64,000 nucleotides of DNA from Aureisphaera sp963669405 (GTDB lineage: Bacteria > Bacteroidota > Bacteroidia > Flavobacteriales > Flavobacteriaceae): assembly GCA_963669405.2 (NCBI GenBank), contig CAXXHF010000002.1:1364001-1428000 (forward strand). Reading direction: 5' to 3'. Below, piece after piece: positions 25,419-33,800 of this stretch; the first letter of the stretch is position 1, and the number at the start of each line of letters is the position of its first letter. Under the pieces are notes generated by a model. The model saw only the letters and a program-made list of their open reading frames with translations, had not been told where the DNA came from and did no database searches. A program made the position numbers and the translations under genes.

Positions 25419-25506
25419 CATACAATCAATGATATCTTTCCTAACATTAGTTGAAGTAGATGTAACAGAACCTCTTTTTGAAAATCAAAAAAGAGATTCG
25501 AATTAA

Positions 25507-27357
25507 TTACTTCTTCTCATTTAGTAGTCGCTTTTCCAATTCAGCAAACTTGTTTTCTAGAATATTAAGTCGTTCAAGTTTTTTTGATTGTCTTTCTATA
25601 ATTTCGTTTTGTTCTTGGATTGCTCTAATTAGTACTGGAATTAATTCCACATAGCTCATAGACTTGTACTCACTTTTTGTCACAATTTTTTCTCCTGTTT
25701 CTGAATTGCCATCTATATCCTCATTAAAAACAACTTCAGGAATCACATTTTCTACTTCCTGTGCTATTAATCCTAAACGAAATCTGTTATCTACAGAAAA
25801 ATCATCATTATACCTGTATGTAACAGGCTTAAGGTTTAAAATTGCCTGTAAACCGTATGGTATTTGGGTAATTGAATTCTTCAATCTTCTGTCAGAAAAG
25901 TTTACAAAATCATCCGCAACCACGTCGTCCCAATGTTCAGTTGCATTATTGTTTCCCAAATCGTACCCTGAGATACTACCTCCATAGGGTACAATATTTC
26001 CATCTAAACCTAAATTATTAGATCCCAAATCTGCTATTGAGAGATTATTTAGAGAAAGAGTTGCATTTGTATGAGTAGCATTCGCATTACTTACGGTTAT
26101 ATTCCCATTAAAAGTAAGAACATCTGTGTCAAATTCCCCATATATCAATGGAGTTGCGCTATTACTATTTTCAATATAGAGACGATTGGCTGCAACCTCA
26201 TTATATCCAGCAGAATAGCCTATGAAAACACTATTACTTCCAGTATTGAAGTGCCCTGCATCAAAACCTACGGCTACATTATTTGATCCTATAGTATTTG
26301 AATATAGTGCTCGTGCTCCCAGACCTAGATTGTTATCCCCAATCGTGTTGTTATATAAAGCGTTGTTCCCAACAGCAGTATTATGACTTCCATTAGTGTT
26401 ACTTAATAAGGATCGTGCTCCATTAGCGGTGTTATAGTCTCCATCTATATTGCTATACAGCCCACTACTGCCAGTTGCCGCATTATAAATACCATCTGTA
26501 TTATTGTAAAGTGCAAGACTGCCAATAGCAGTGTTGTGATCTCCTTCTGTATTGCCATTTAAGGATCTATTACCATGGGCCGTATTATGGTTTCCGCCTA
26601 CATTATTATTTAGGGAGTAATTTCCCGTTGCGCTATTATAACTCCCTGTTGTATTAGAATATAGTGTTCGATACCCATTTGAAGTATTATAATCTCCCTC
26701 AGTATTATTATACATTGAAAAACTTCCTGTTGCCGTATTATTTTCTCCTGTTGTATTATTGTATAATGAATTAACCCCGAATGCTGCGTTATAATCCCCT
26801 TCTGTATTATTATATAATGCAGAACCACCGTTTGCAGTATTATAGTTTCCCGTAGTATTATTATAAAGCGCATTGTAGCCATTAGCCACATTATTAAACC
26901 CTGTGGTTGAATTGTATAATGTTCGATAACCAACCCCTACATTTCTATTATCGCTAACATCATCATTTATACCTGCGTCTTGTCCCAAGAAAACTGAGGA
27001 TCCATTATTGGTTCCATCATTATCACTTTTTGCATCAATGAGGTCATCAATTTTTTCAATTGTACTTAGAGCTATCCATGAGGAACTAACTGGATCTATC
27101 CAATTCCAATAATAAAAACCTTTGTCTTGAGCACCATCTCCTGTTATATATAGTAACATTCCATCTTGATTGGCCGTGGGGTTGGTTAAAGGAAAGGAAT
27201 CAGCTTGGGGAATTAGGATCCCGTCTGTACCAATGGGAGACGATTCATCTGAAGACTTTATATCCAAGCTTGCTTGTGGATTTGTAGTTCCAATTCCTAT
27301 TTGAGCTTGACAAATTGAAAAGGACAATGTAAATACTGTTAGTAATAATGCTTTCAT
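25507..27357 (-). CDS. Surface fibre protein: YadA-head-like repeats plus S74-type chaperone end
   Basis: The start is placed at the ATG at 27,357, which begins a normal signal peptide (MKALLLTVFTLSFSICQAQ); the longer frame adds 19 unlikely residues. Next is IGIGTTNPQASLDIK, common in fibre-like flavobacterial proteins, then about 13 tandem 17-residue repeats of the type ALYNNTxGxYNTAxG, resembling the YadA-type trimeric head. The C terminus has SDRRLKNSITQIPYGL ... LKPVTYRY, the intramolecular chaperone (peptidase S74/endosialidase type) that trimerises fibres and may self-cleave. The end is a coiled coil (IERQSKKLERLNILENKFAELEKRLL). It is probably a trimeric surface fibre or adhesin. Confidence 0.8.
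   Translation of the reverse strand: MKALLLTVFTLSFSICQAQIGIGTTNPQASLDIKSSDESSPIGTDGILIPQADSFPLTNPTANQDGMLLYITGDGAQDKGFYYWNWIDPVSSSWIALSTIEKIDDLIDAKSDNDGTNNGSSVFLGQDAGINDDVSDNRNVGVGYRTLYNSTTGFNNVANGYNALYNNTTGNYNTANGGSALYNNTEGDYNAAFGVNSLYNNTTGENNTATGSFSMYNNTEGDYNTSNGYRTLYSNTTGSYNSATGNYSLNNNVGGNHNTAHGNRSLNGNTEGDHNTAIGSLALYNNTDGIYNAATGSSGLYSNIDGDYNTANGARSLLSNTNGSHNTAVGNNALYNNTIGDNNLGLGARALYSNTIGSNNVAVGFDAGHFNTGSNSVFIGYSAGYNEVAANRLYIENSNSATPLIYGEFDTDVLTFNGNITVSNANATHTNATLSLNNLSIADLGSNNLGLDGNIVPYGGSISGYDLGNNNATEHWDDVVADDFVNFSDRRLKNSITQIPYGLQAILNLKPVTYRYNDDFSVDNRFRLGLIAQEVENVIPEVVFNEDIDGNSETGEKIVTKSEYKSMSYVELIPVLIRAIQEQNEIIERQSKKLERLNILENKFAELEKRLLNEKK
26230..26935 (-). repeat. Tandem 51-bp coding repeats
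   Basis: About 13 degenerate 51-bp units, each coding 17 residues with Asn-Thr-Gly and Asn-Thr-Ala turns. They lie within the fibre gene. Their diversity at third positions indicates old repeats rather than recent slippage. Confidence 0.85.
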
Positions 27358-27673
27358 AAAATATCTCAATTTTAAACCATAAGAATACTTACGGCTTCTT
27401 ATAAAAAACTTCACGAATTACAAAGTACTGTATCATTTCCTATAAAAAAATCGCAATGTAATAACTGTAGTTATAGACTAATAGCTGGGGGAGAAGTAAA
27501 CGAATTCAAAAGGAAATTGAAATCTCAGATCTTTTTGATTTTGAAAATTGCTAGAAATATAGACGTAAATATAAATGAGGTTTTAAATATTAGTAGATAT
27601 TGAAATGGCACACCTTTTAAGGTGTAAAAAACCTGTCAAAGTTGACTTTAAGGAACTCCTTAGGCAGAAACAA

Positions 27674-27697
27674 AAAAAGCCCATCCAATTGGATAAG
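27674..27697 (-). terminator. Intrinsic terminator (minus strand)
   Basis: Read on the minus strand: AGCTTATCC, loop AATT, GGATGGGCT, then seven T. The stem is continuous only with G-U pairs on the minus strand (C-A mismatches on plus), so it probably ends transcripts from the tRNA-Asp side. Confidence 0.6.
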
Positions 27698-27804
27698 CTC
27701 TTCATTGGTTTATTTCTAAACCACAAGTCACATTTAAGTGACTCAACACAACGCGTTAGCGTTCCCTTGCAAAAGGAAACCTCCTTTTTACGTAAGGAGT
27801 GATT

Positions 27805-27829
27805 TCAAAATACCCCCACTTTCGTGGGG
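27805..27829 (-). terminator. Probable terminator just behind tRNA-Asp
   Basis: Hairpin CCCCAC/GTGGGG with a 4-nt loop, followed on the minus strand by GTATTTTG. It starts a few nt after the tRNA CCA end, a suitable position for tRNA transcript termination. Confidence 0.55.
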
Positions 27830-27833
27830 ACGT

Positions 27834-27910
27834 TGGCGGTCTGGACGAGACTCGAACTCGCGACCCCCTGCGTGACAGGCAGGTATTCTAACCAACTGAA
27901 CTACCAGACC
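27834..27910 (-). tRNA. tRNA-Asp (GTC)
   Basis: On the minus strand the cloverleaf reads GGTCTGG acceptor, TAGTTCAGTTGGTTA D-arm, anticodon loop CTGTCAC (anticodon GTC), GAGTTCGAGTCTC T-arm and CCAGACC, with discriminator G and an encoded CCA (27,834-27,836). All stems pair well. It is a single tRNA, with no neighbouring RNA gene. Confidence 0.97.
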
Positions 27911-28066
27911 AATTTTCTTATCTTTTTGCAAAGATCTCAACTACAGTTGAGCTTAAAAGAAATTGTTTCTCCTTTGCGGTTACTAGTAACCTTGGTTGCA
28001 AAGGCGGATGCAAATATATCACGTCTTTTTTATTTAGCAAACAATTTTTCGAAAAAAAATCTCCCT

Positions 28067-28996
28067 TTATCCAAACTTCTGTCGCTCGACCAAATAAGTA
28101 GTCAAAATCTTATTAAATCCTTTATTAATATCAGCCTTTACATACTTAATTCGATACTGCCCACACTTTAACTCCAGCTCTCCAAAATAGTCTTCCACGG
28201 CCTTTTGGTAATTCTCCTTAATCGTATCTGCATACAGGTTTACATGTTCACCAGTTTCCACATCAACAAATCGCTTAGGTCTATTCGAAAAATCGAAATC
28301 TAATTCCTTTTTTCCATCGTAGGTGTGAAACAAAACCACTTCGTGTTTGTTGTACTTTAAATGCTGTAATGCTTCAAACAATTGTTCCTCCTCAGTTTCC
28401 GTTTGGAACATGTCTGTAAATAAGAACACCATTGATCTCCGCTTCAGCTTTTCAGCAATAAGATGCAAATGCGTATATGTTTTGGTGGTTACCTCACTCC
28501 TGCGGTTGGTTATGGCCTTGTTTAATTGAGCCAAAAGCATGTGATGATGTCGCTCACTTCCTTTTTCCTGAGAATAATAATCATAGGCATCACTATAAAT
28601 GCTCATTCCCACAGCATCGCGTTGCCGTTTCAGAAGATTCATAATTGCAGCCGAAGCCAAAGCTGAAAACCCAATCTTATTTAAAGAATCTATATGAAAT
28701 TCCTTCAGCTTGGGATAATGCATAGAACTACTGTTATCCAGTATAAGATGACAGCGTAGATTGGTCTCTTCTTCATACCGTTTGGTATACAGTTTATCTG
28801 TCTTGGCATACAGTTTCCAATCAATATGCTTGGTGCTTTCTCCATTGTTGTAGATTTTGTGCTCAGCAAACTCAGCAGAAAACCCATGAAAAGGACTTTT
28901 GTGCAATCCAGAAATAAACCCCTCAACCACCTGGGTAGCCAATAGCTCTAGGTTCTTAAACCCAGTAATTTCATTTATTTCCTTTTCTATATTCAT
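28067..28996 (-). CDS. DUF58 domain protein with VWA-like fold
   Basis: A 309-aa protein starting at ATG 28,996; a TTG two codons upstream is also possible. It has the DUF58 signature (about residues 50-65, GESTKHIDWKLYAKTDKLY) and then a von Willebrand A-like domain with the metal-site motif DNSSSM and a later FTDMF. Such proteins usually work with MoxR-type AAA ATPases in folding or activating envelope complexes, but no MoxR gene is adjacent here. There is no signal peptide, so it is cytoplasmic. It reads in the same direction as the clpP-like gene 54 nt upstream. Family confident; substrate unknown. Confidence 0.85.
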   Translation of the reverse strand: MNIEKEINEITGFKNLELLATQVVEGFISGLHKSPFHGFSAEFAEHKIYNNGESTKHIDWKLYAKTDKLYTKRYEEETNLRCHLILDNSSSMHYPKLKEFHIDSLNKIGFSALASAAIMNLLKRQRDAVGMSIYSDAYDYYSQEKGSERHHHMLLAQLNKAITNRRSEVTTKTYTHLHLIAEKLKRRSMVFLFTDMFQTETEEEQLFEALQHLKYNKHEVVLFHTYDGKKELDFDFSNRPKRFVDVETGEHVNLYADTIKENYQKAVEDYFGELELKCGQYRIKYVKADINKGFNKILTTYLVERQKFG

Positions 28997-29050
28997 AGTC
29001 AATAGGGTATTTTAGTACAATTTGCTTTGCAAATCACTCAACAACCCCAA

Positions 29051-29596
29051 TTATTCTGAAACCCCATCTACAATACCATATTCCACACTTTCTTCGGCAC
29101 CCATCCAATGGTCCCTATTAAAATCTTTCATGATCTTTTCAAAAGACTGCCCACAGTTGTCTGCCAAAATTTGAGCACTCAACTCCTTGGTTTTTAAAAT
29201 TTCCTGAGCTGTAATTTCAATATCACTCGCCTGACCTCTGGCCCCACCACTGGGCTGATGTATCATAACACGTGCATGCGGTTGTATAAACCTACGTCCT
29301 TTTTCACCCGCAGAAAGCAACAAACTTCCCATAGAAGCAGCCAATCCTGTACAAATAGTAGATACAGGACTCTTTACTGCCTTGATGGTATCGTACATAG
29401 AAAATCCGGAGGTTACGTACCCGCCAGGACTATTAATGTATAATTTAATCTCTTCGTTATTCAAAGAATCCAAATACAACAAACGATCTACTACATGCTT
29501 GGCACTATCGTCATCTACCATTCCCCACAAGAATATTTTCCGCTCCTTGAGAAGGACATTGTCTATTTGGTCCTGAACTTTATATACTTTTTCCAT
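29051..29596 (-). CDS. clpP: ClpP-family serine protease
   Basis: A 181-aa protein with the catalytic triad of ClpP: Ser88 in GLAASMGS, His113 in MIHQPSGG and Asp162 in NRDHWM. INSPGG at about 55-60 is the substrate-binding strand. The length is slightly short for ClpP (about 195) with a short N-terminal region, so it may be the second ClpP paralogue found in many Bacteroidota rather than the main one encoded beside clpX; no clpX or tig lies here. It should assemble into a barrel and degrade proteins supplied by Clp ATPases in the cytoplasm. Confidence 0.85.
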   Translation of the reverse strand: MEKVYKVQDQIDNVLLKERKIFLWGMVDDDSAKHVVDRLLYLDSLNNEEIKLYINSPGGYVTSGFSMYDTIKAVKSPVSTICTGLAASMGSLLLSAGEKGRRFIQPHARVMIHQPSGGARGQASDIEITAQEILKTKELSAQILADNCGQSFEKIMKDFNRDHWMGAEESVEYGIVDGVSE

Positions 29597-29667
29597 AGTA
29601 AAATATATCTATCTTTTTTTGATAAAGAGAGGTGATCCATTATGAATCACCCACAGCTTACTAAAAT

Positions 29668-29698
29668 AACAAAAGGCTCCCAAAAGAGAGCCTTTATT
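29668..29698 (-). terminator. Intrinsic terminator after trxA
   Basis: Stem AAAGGCTC/GAGCCTTT with an 8-nt loop and a T-rich tail on the minus strand (TTTTGTTATTTT). It lies 19 nt beyond the thioredoxin stop. Confidence 0.8.
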
Positions 29699-29716
29699 CA
29701 AACTATTTTTCTTTTT

Positions 29717-30037
29717 CTAGTTTAAAAGTGAATCCAAAGCTTCGGCATACACATTCTTAGGAGCTACTCCTACCTGACGGCCTACTAGTTCTCCATTATT
29801 GAAAACCAATACCGTTGGAATGTTTCTTACACCAAACTTGGCAGCAAATTCCTGATTCGCATCTACATCTACCTTCCCTACTACTGCTTTTCCTTCGTAC
29901 TCGCTGCTTAACTCATCAATTACAGGTCCTACCATACGACAAGGCCCACACCAAGCAGCCCAAAAGTCTACCATAACAGGTTTGTCACTTTTTAATACAG
30001 TTTCTTCAAATGTTGCGTCCGTTATTTCTAATGCCAT
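29717..30037 (-). CDS. trxA: Thioredoxin
   Basis: A 106-aa protein of standard thioredoxin length, with the active site WCGPC (Cys30, Cys33) and the conserved cis-Pro region RNIPTVLVFNNG. No signal peptide, so it is the cytoplasmic disulfide reductant used by ribonucleotide reductase, methionine sulfoxide reductases and peroxidases. It is monocistronic, with its own terminator. It belongs to the ordinary TrxA group. Confidence 0.95.
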   Translation of the reverse strand: MALEITDATFEETVLKSDKPVMVDFWAAWCGPCRMVGPVIDELSSEYEGKAVVGKVDVDANQEFAAKFGVRNIPTVLVFNNGELVGRQVGVAPKNVYAEALDSLLN

Positions 30038-30164
30038 TGTTTTATTATTTAAATGTTATGCAAAAATAGTCAAATTTTATTCCAAAACTTACAAAGCTTA
30101 CATAGCTTTGACTAATTGACAGATTGTTTTTATTTATAGTTTGGCGGGTTCTCCCCATCCTTCG

Positions 30165-30304
30165 CTTTCCCGACTTCTGACGGGAAAAGCTTCAGGAGAT
30201 GAGACCGGGCTGTACGCTGTATCTTTCACTTCAGTTTCGATACATCGCGCCGATCCCTGAGTGTTCTGCGCAGCGGAATGTATCGAAGGGTGGCGCGACA
30301 CTCA
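30165..30304. repeat. REP-like element with crossing inverted repeats
   Basis: A GC-rich block in AT-rich DNA. A first hairpin is TTTCCCG/CGGGAAA (30,166-30,187). Then TTCGATACAT (30,236), CGCGCC (30,246) and TGAGTGT (30,258) are followed in the same order by their reverse complements ATGTATCGAA (30,278), GGCGCG (30,292) and ACACTCA (30,298). No coding frame explains this. It resembles palindromic intergenic repeats of flavobacterial genomes. Confidence 0.65.
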
Positions 30305-30412
30305 ACTTCCGTAAAAAGGATGCCGCCCCCATCCCTACCCGGTGGAGTCATATGTGGAATCAGGTTTCTCGCATTCCTTAAATTCCATACCTTTAAACAA
30401 ATTTCAATCCCT

Positions 30413-30826
30413 ATGGCAACTGCAGGCTATTCCGGAACACCGCTAGCCAAAAAATTAGGTATAAAACCACAATTTTCAATTTACGTTCACAACGAACCTC
30501 TTCCCTATGCTTCCCTTTTTATTGATTTACCTGACGGGCTGACATTCCCTCAAAAACCACAACCCGAATCCCTTGACTTCGCCCATGCATTCTGTACTAC
30601 CCAAAAAGAACTTATTAAAGCTACTTTTAAAATTAAACCTCTGCTTAAGAAAACGGGTATGCTTTGGATGAGTTGGCCCAAAGGAAGTTCTAAGATTCCA
30701 TCGGAAATAAATAGAGAATTGGTTCGTGATCATCTCCTTTCGGTAGGATTAGTAGATACTAAAGTCTGTGCTGTTAACGAAGACTGGAGTGGTCTTAAGT
30801 TTGTCTATCGCCTTAAAGACCGTTAG
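30413..30826 (+). CDS. DUF3052-family protein
   Basis: A 137-aa soluble protein. The start is placed at ATG 30,413 (MATAGYSGTPLAKKLGIKP), the typical N terminus of this family; the longer frame upstream runs through the intergenic repeat. The remainder alternates strands and helices and includes LLKKTGMLWMSWPKGSSK, a common element of the family. Biochemical function is unknown. The stop overlaps the stop of the convergent dnaE gene (30,823-30,826). Confidence 0.75.
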   Translation: MATAGYSGTPLAKKLGIKPQFSIYVHNEPLPYASLFIDLPDGLTFPQKPQPESLDFAHAFCTTQKELIKATFKIKPLLKKTGMLWMSWPKGSSKIPSEINRELVRDHLLSVGLVDTKVCAVNEDWSGLKFVYRLKDR

Positions 30827-33800
30827 TTTAATTTGTAAACAACTTCTTGGGCTTTTAGTTCATCCAGTAACTCTTTACTAATTGCCACTTTGGTCTTTCT
30901 GCTGGGCATATTCAATTTCACCTTCTCCTTTACATCGTACATAGTAAAGTGTAATTGTTTATCTCCCTTATGGGTTCGGAAAAGATCTTTCAACAAAGCG
31001 ATTCGCTGTTCGGCCAATTCATCGATCTTCATTTGTATGGTCAGCTTCTTTGCTTGCTGCTCCATTACATCGTGCAACATCGTAAAATGGTTGTACTGCA
31101 TTCGCGGGTCACCTTTTTTACCGGTATCACGATTTACCCAACCTTCCTTCACAAACACGCGGGCATAGATAAAGGAGTTAGGCACTAAAAAATGACGCCA
31201 TTTCAAATATTCTTCTCCAAAAATTTTAAATTCGAAACTGTCGTCATAGTCTTCTACCGTAAAAATTGCCCAGCCTTTTCCTTGCTTACTTTCCCTGTGT
31301 TGTACATCGCTCACTATCCCTCCAAAACAAACTTCGCGGTTTACAAAACGCTCCATTTCATTGAAATCAGACACTTTCACATTGCAGAAGTTGTCAACCT
31401 CGGTTTTAAAATCATCCAATGGATGTCCAGAAATATATATCCCCACAACTTCTTTTTCCTGTTTCAACTTTCGCATAGTTCCCCATTGCTCACAAGGTGG
31501 TACCTGAGGCTCGGGAATCTGGACCTCACTGGAATCTCCAAACAAGCTTACTTGACTTGAATTCTGGGTTTCTTGATATTTTGCAGCATAACGGAGTACT
31601 TTTTCAAAAAATAACACTCCATCACCTTCATCATGCATATACTGTGCTCTATGGGTCTCGAAACTGTCAAAACCACCAGCAAGCACCAAATTTTCGAAGG
31701 CTTTTTTATTAGCCGCCCGTAAATCGATACGCTTCGCCAAATCGAAAATAGATTTGTACTTTCCATCTTTACGATGCTCCACAATAGTAGCCACAGCATT
31801 ACCCCCTACTCCTTTTATAGCGCCCATTCCGAAACGAACCGCTCCTTGATCATTTACTGTAAACTTGTAGAAGGATTCATTTACATCTGGCCCCAATACG
31901 TCCAAGCCCATACGCTTACATTCTTCCATAAAGAAGGTCACCTGCTTAATATCGCTCATGTTATTAGATAGTACCGCGGCCATATATTCAGCTGGGTAGT
32001 GGGCTTTTAAATAGGCCGTTTGATACGCAATCCAAGCATAACAGGTAGAATGGGATTTGTTGAAAGCATAACTTGCAAAGGCTTCCCAGTCTTTCCATAT
32101 TTTTTCCAATACCTCCGCTGGATGCCCATTTTTCTCGGCTTGTTCAATAAACTTGGGCTTCATCTTGTCCAGTACTGCTTTCTGCTTCTTCCCCATTGCT
32201 TTTCGGAGCACATCGGCTTCACCTTTGGTAAAACTGGCCAGTTTTTGAGATAACAGCATCACCTGCTCTTGGTACACCGTAATACCGTAAGTTTCCTTCA
32301 GGTATTCTTCCATGGCGGGCAAATCATACGTAATCTCTTCATCTCCATGTTTCCTTCTAATGAAACTTGGAATATATTCCATAGGGCCTGGACGGTACAA
32401 CGCATTCATGGCAATAAGATCTGCAAACACCGTAGGTTTCAAATCCTTCATGTGCTTTTGCATTCCGGGCGATTCGTACTGAAAGATTCCTACGGTTTCT
32501 CCTCGTTGGAATAGTTCATAGGTCTTCTCATCGTCCAACGGAAAATTATCGGGATCCAATTTCACGGCATGTTTGTGCCATACAATTTTAACGGTATCCT
32601 TGATTAGTGTTAATGTTTTTAACCCTAAGAAATCCATTTTTAGCAAACCTGCACTCTCTACAACTGAGTTATCAAACTGAGTTACATAAAGATCCGAATC
32701 TTTGGCTGTAGCTACGGGAACAAAATTGGTAATATCATCTGGGGTAATAATCACTCCGCAAGCATGAATTCCTGTATTTCGAACCGATCCTTCCAACACC
32801 TTTGCCTGGTTAATGGTTTCGGCTTCAAGATCGCTTCCTTCAGAAAGATTCAACAACTCATTTACCTTGGGCAACTCATCGCTTCTAAACTTACTCCGCA
32901 AGGTTTTGTCATCCATGCCAAAAATCTTGTTCAGCTTGGTCATGTTTGGAATAAGCTTTGCAATACGATCAGCATCGTTCAAAGGAAGGTCTAATACTCT
33001 AGCAGTATCGCGAATGGACGATTTGGCAGCCATTGTACCGTAGGTGATGATCTGAGCTACTTGATTGGCTCCATATTTATCGATTACGTAGTCCATGACC
33101 TTGCCTCGACCTTCATCATCAAAATCAATATCGATATCAGGCATGCTCACACGATCTGGATTCAAAAACCGCTCAAAAAGTAGGTCGTACTTAATGGGAT
33201 CTATATTGGTAATCCATAAGCAGTAGGCAACCACCGAACCTGCCGCCGATCCACGACCGGGCCCTACAGATACACCCATGTTTCGTGCTTCACGAATGAA
33301 GTCTTCGGTAATTAAAAAATACCCTGGATATCCTGTTTTCTGAATAACATCCAACTCAAAGTCAAGACGTTCTACTATTTCTTCTGTGAGATCACCGTAT
33401 CGTTTCTTGGCGCCTTCATAGGTAAGATGACGCAAGAACTTATTTTCACCTCGTTTTCCACCATCTACTTCATCTTCCTCCTCTTTAAATTCCTGGGGTA
33501 TGTCAAACGCAGGCAGCAATACTTCCCTAGCTAGGGAAAAAGGCTCCACTTTTTCTATAATTTCAAAGATACTGGCAATGGCATCAGGCAAATCCTGAAA
33601 CAATTCCTTGATTTCTTCCTGACTTTTAAAATAATATTCCTGATTTGGCAATCCATATCGGTACCCTCTTCCCCTTCCAATGGGTGTTGCTTGCTTTTCG
33701 CCATCTTTTACACACAATAAAATATCGTGTGCGTTGGCATCTTCCTTATCAATATAATAGGTATTGTTACAAGCAACTAGTTTTATATTGTGCTTTCTGG

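Larger units (their letters stand above)
27610..28004. repeat. Array of about ten short perfect hairpins flanking tRNA-Asp
   Basis: Consecutive small inverted repeats: ACACCTT/AAGGTGT (27,610), GTCAA/TTGAC (27,635), TAAGGA/TCCTTA (27,649), ATCCAATTGGAT (27,683), AGTCAC/GTGACT (27,726), AACGC/GCGTT (27,750), CCTT/AAGG (27,765), CTCCTT/AAGGAG (27,781), CCCCAC/GTGGGG (27,814), and beyond the tRNA CTCAACT/AGTTGAG (27,936) and GGTTAC/GTAACC nested in CCTTTGC/GCAAAGG (27,971-28,004). No protein is credible here. Confidence 0.75.

Noticed and set aside
26230..26935. Regular repeats resembling a CRISPR array
   Set aside because: The 51-bp units are in frame, encode 17-residue protein repeats and have no conserved direct repeat with unique spacers.
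27605..27802. 65-aa plus-strand open frame
   Set aside because: It is composed of the palindrome array; lysine-rich low-complexity translation without family features.
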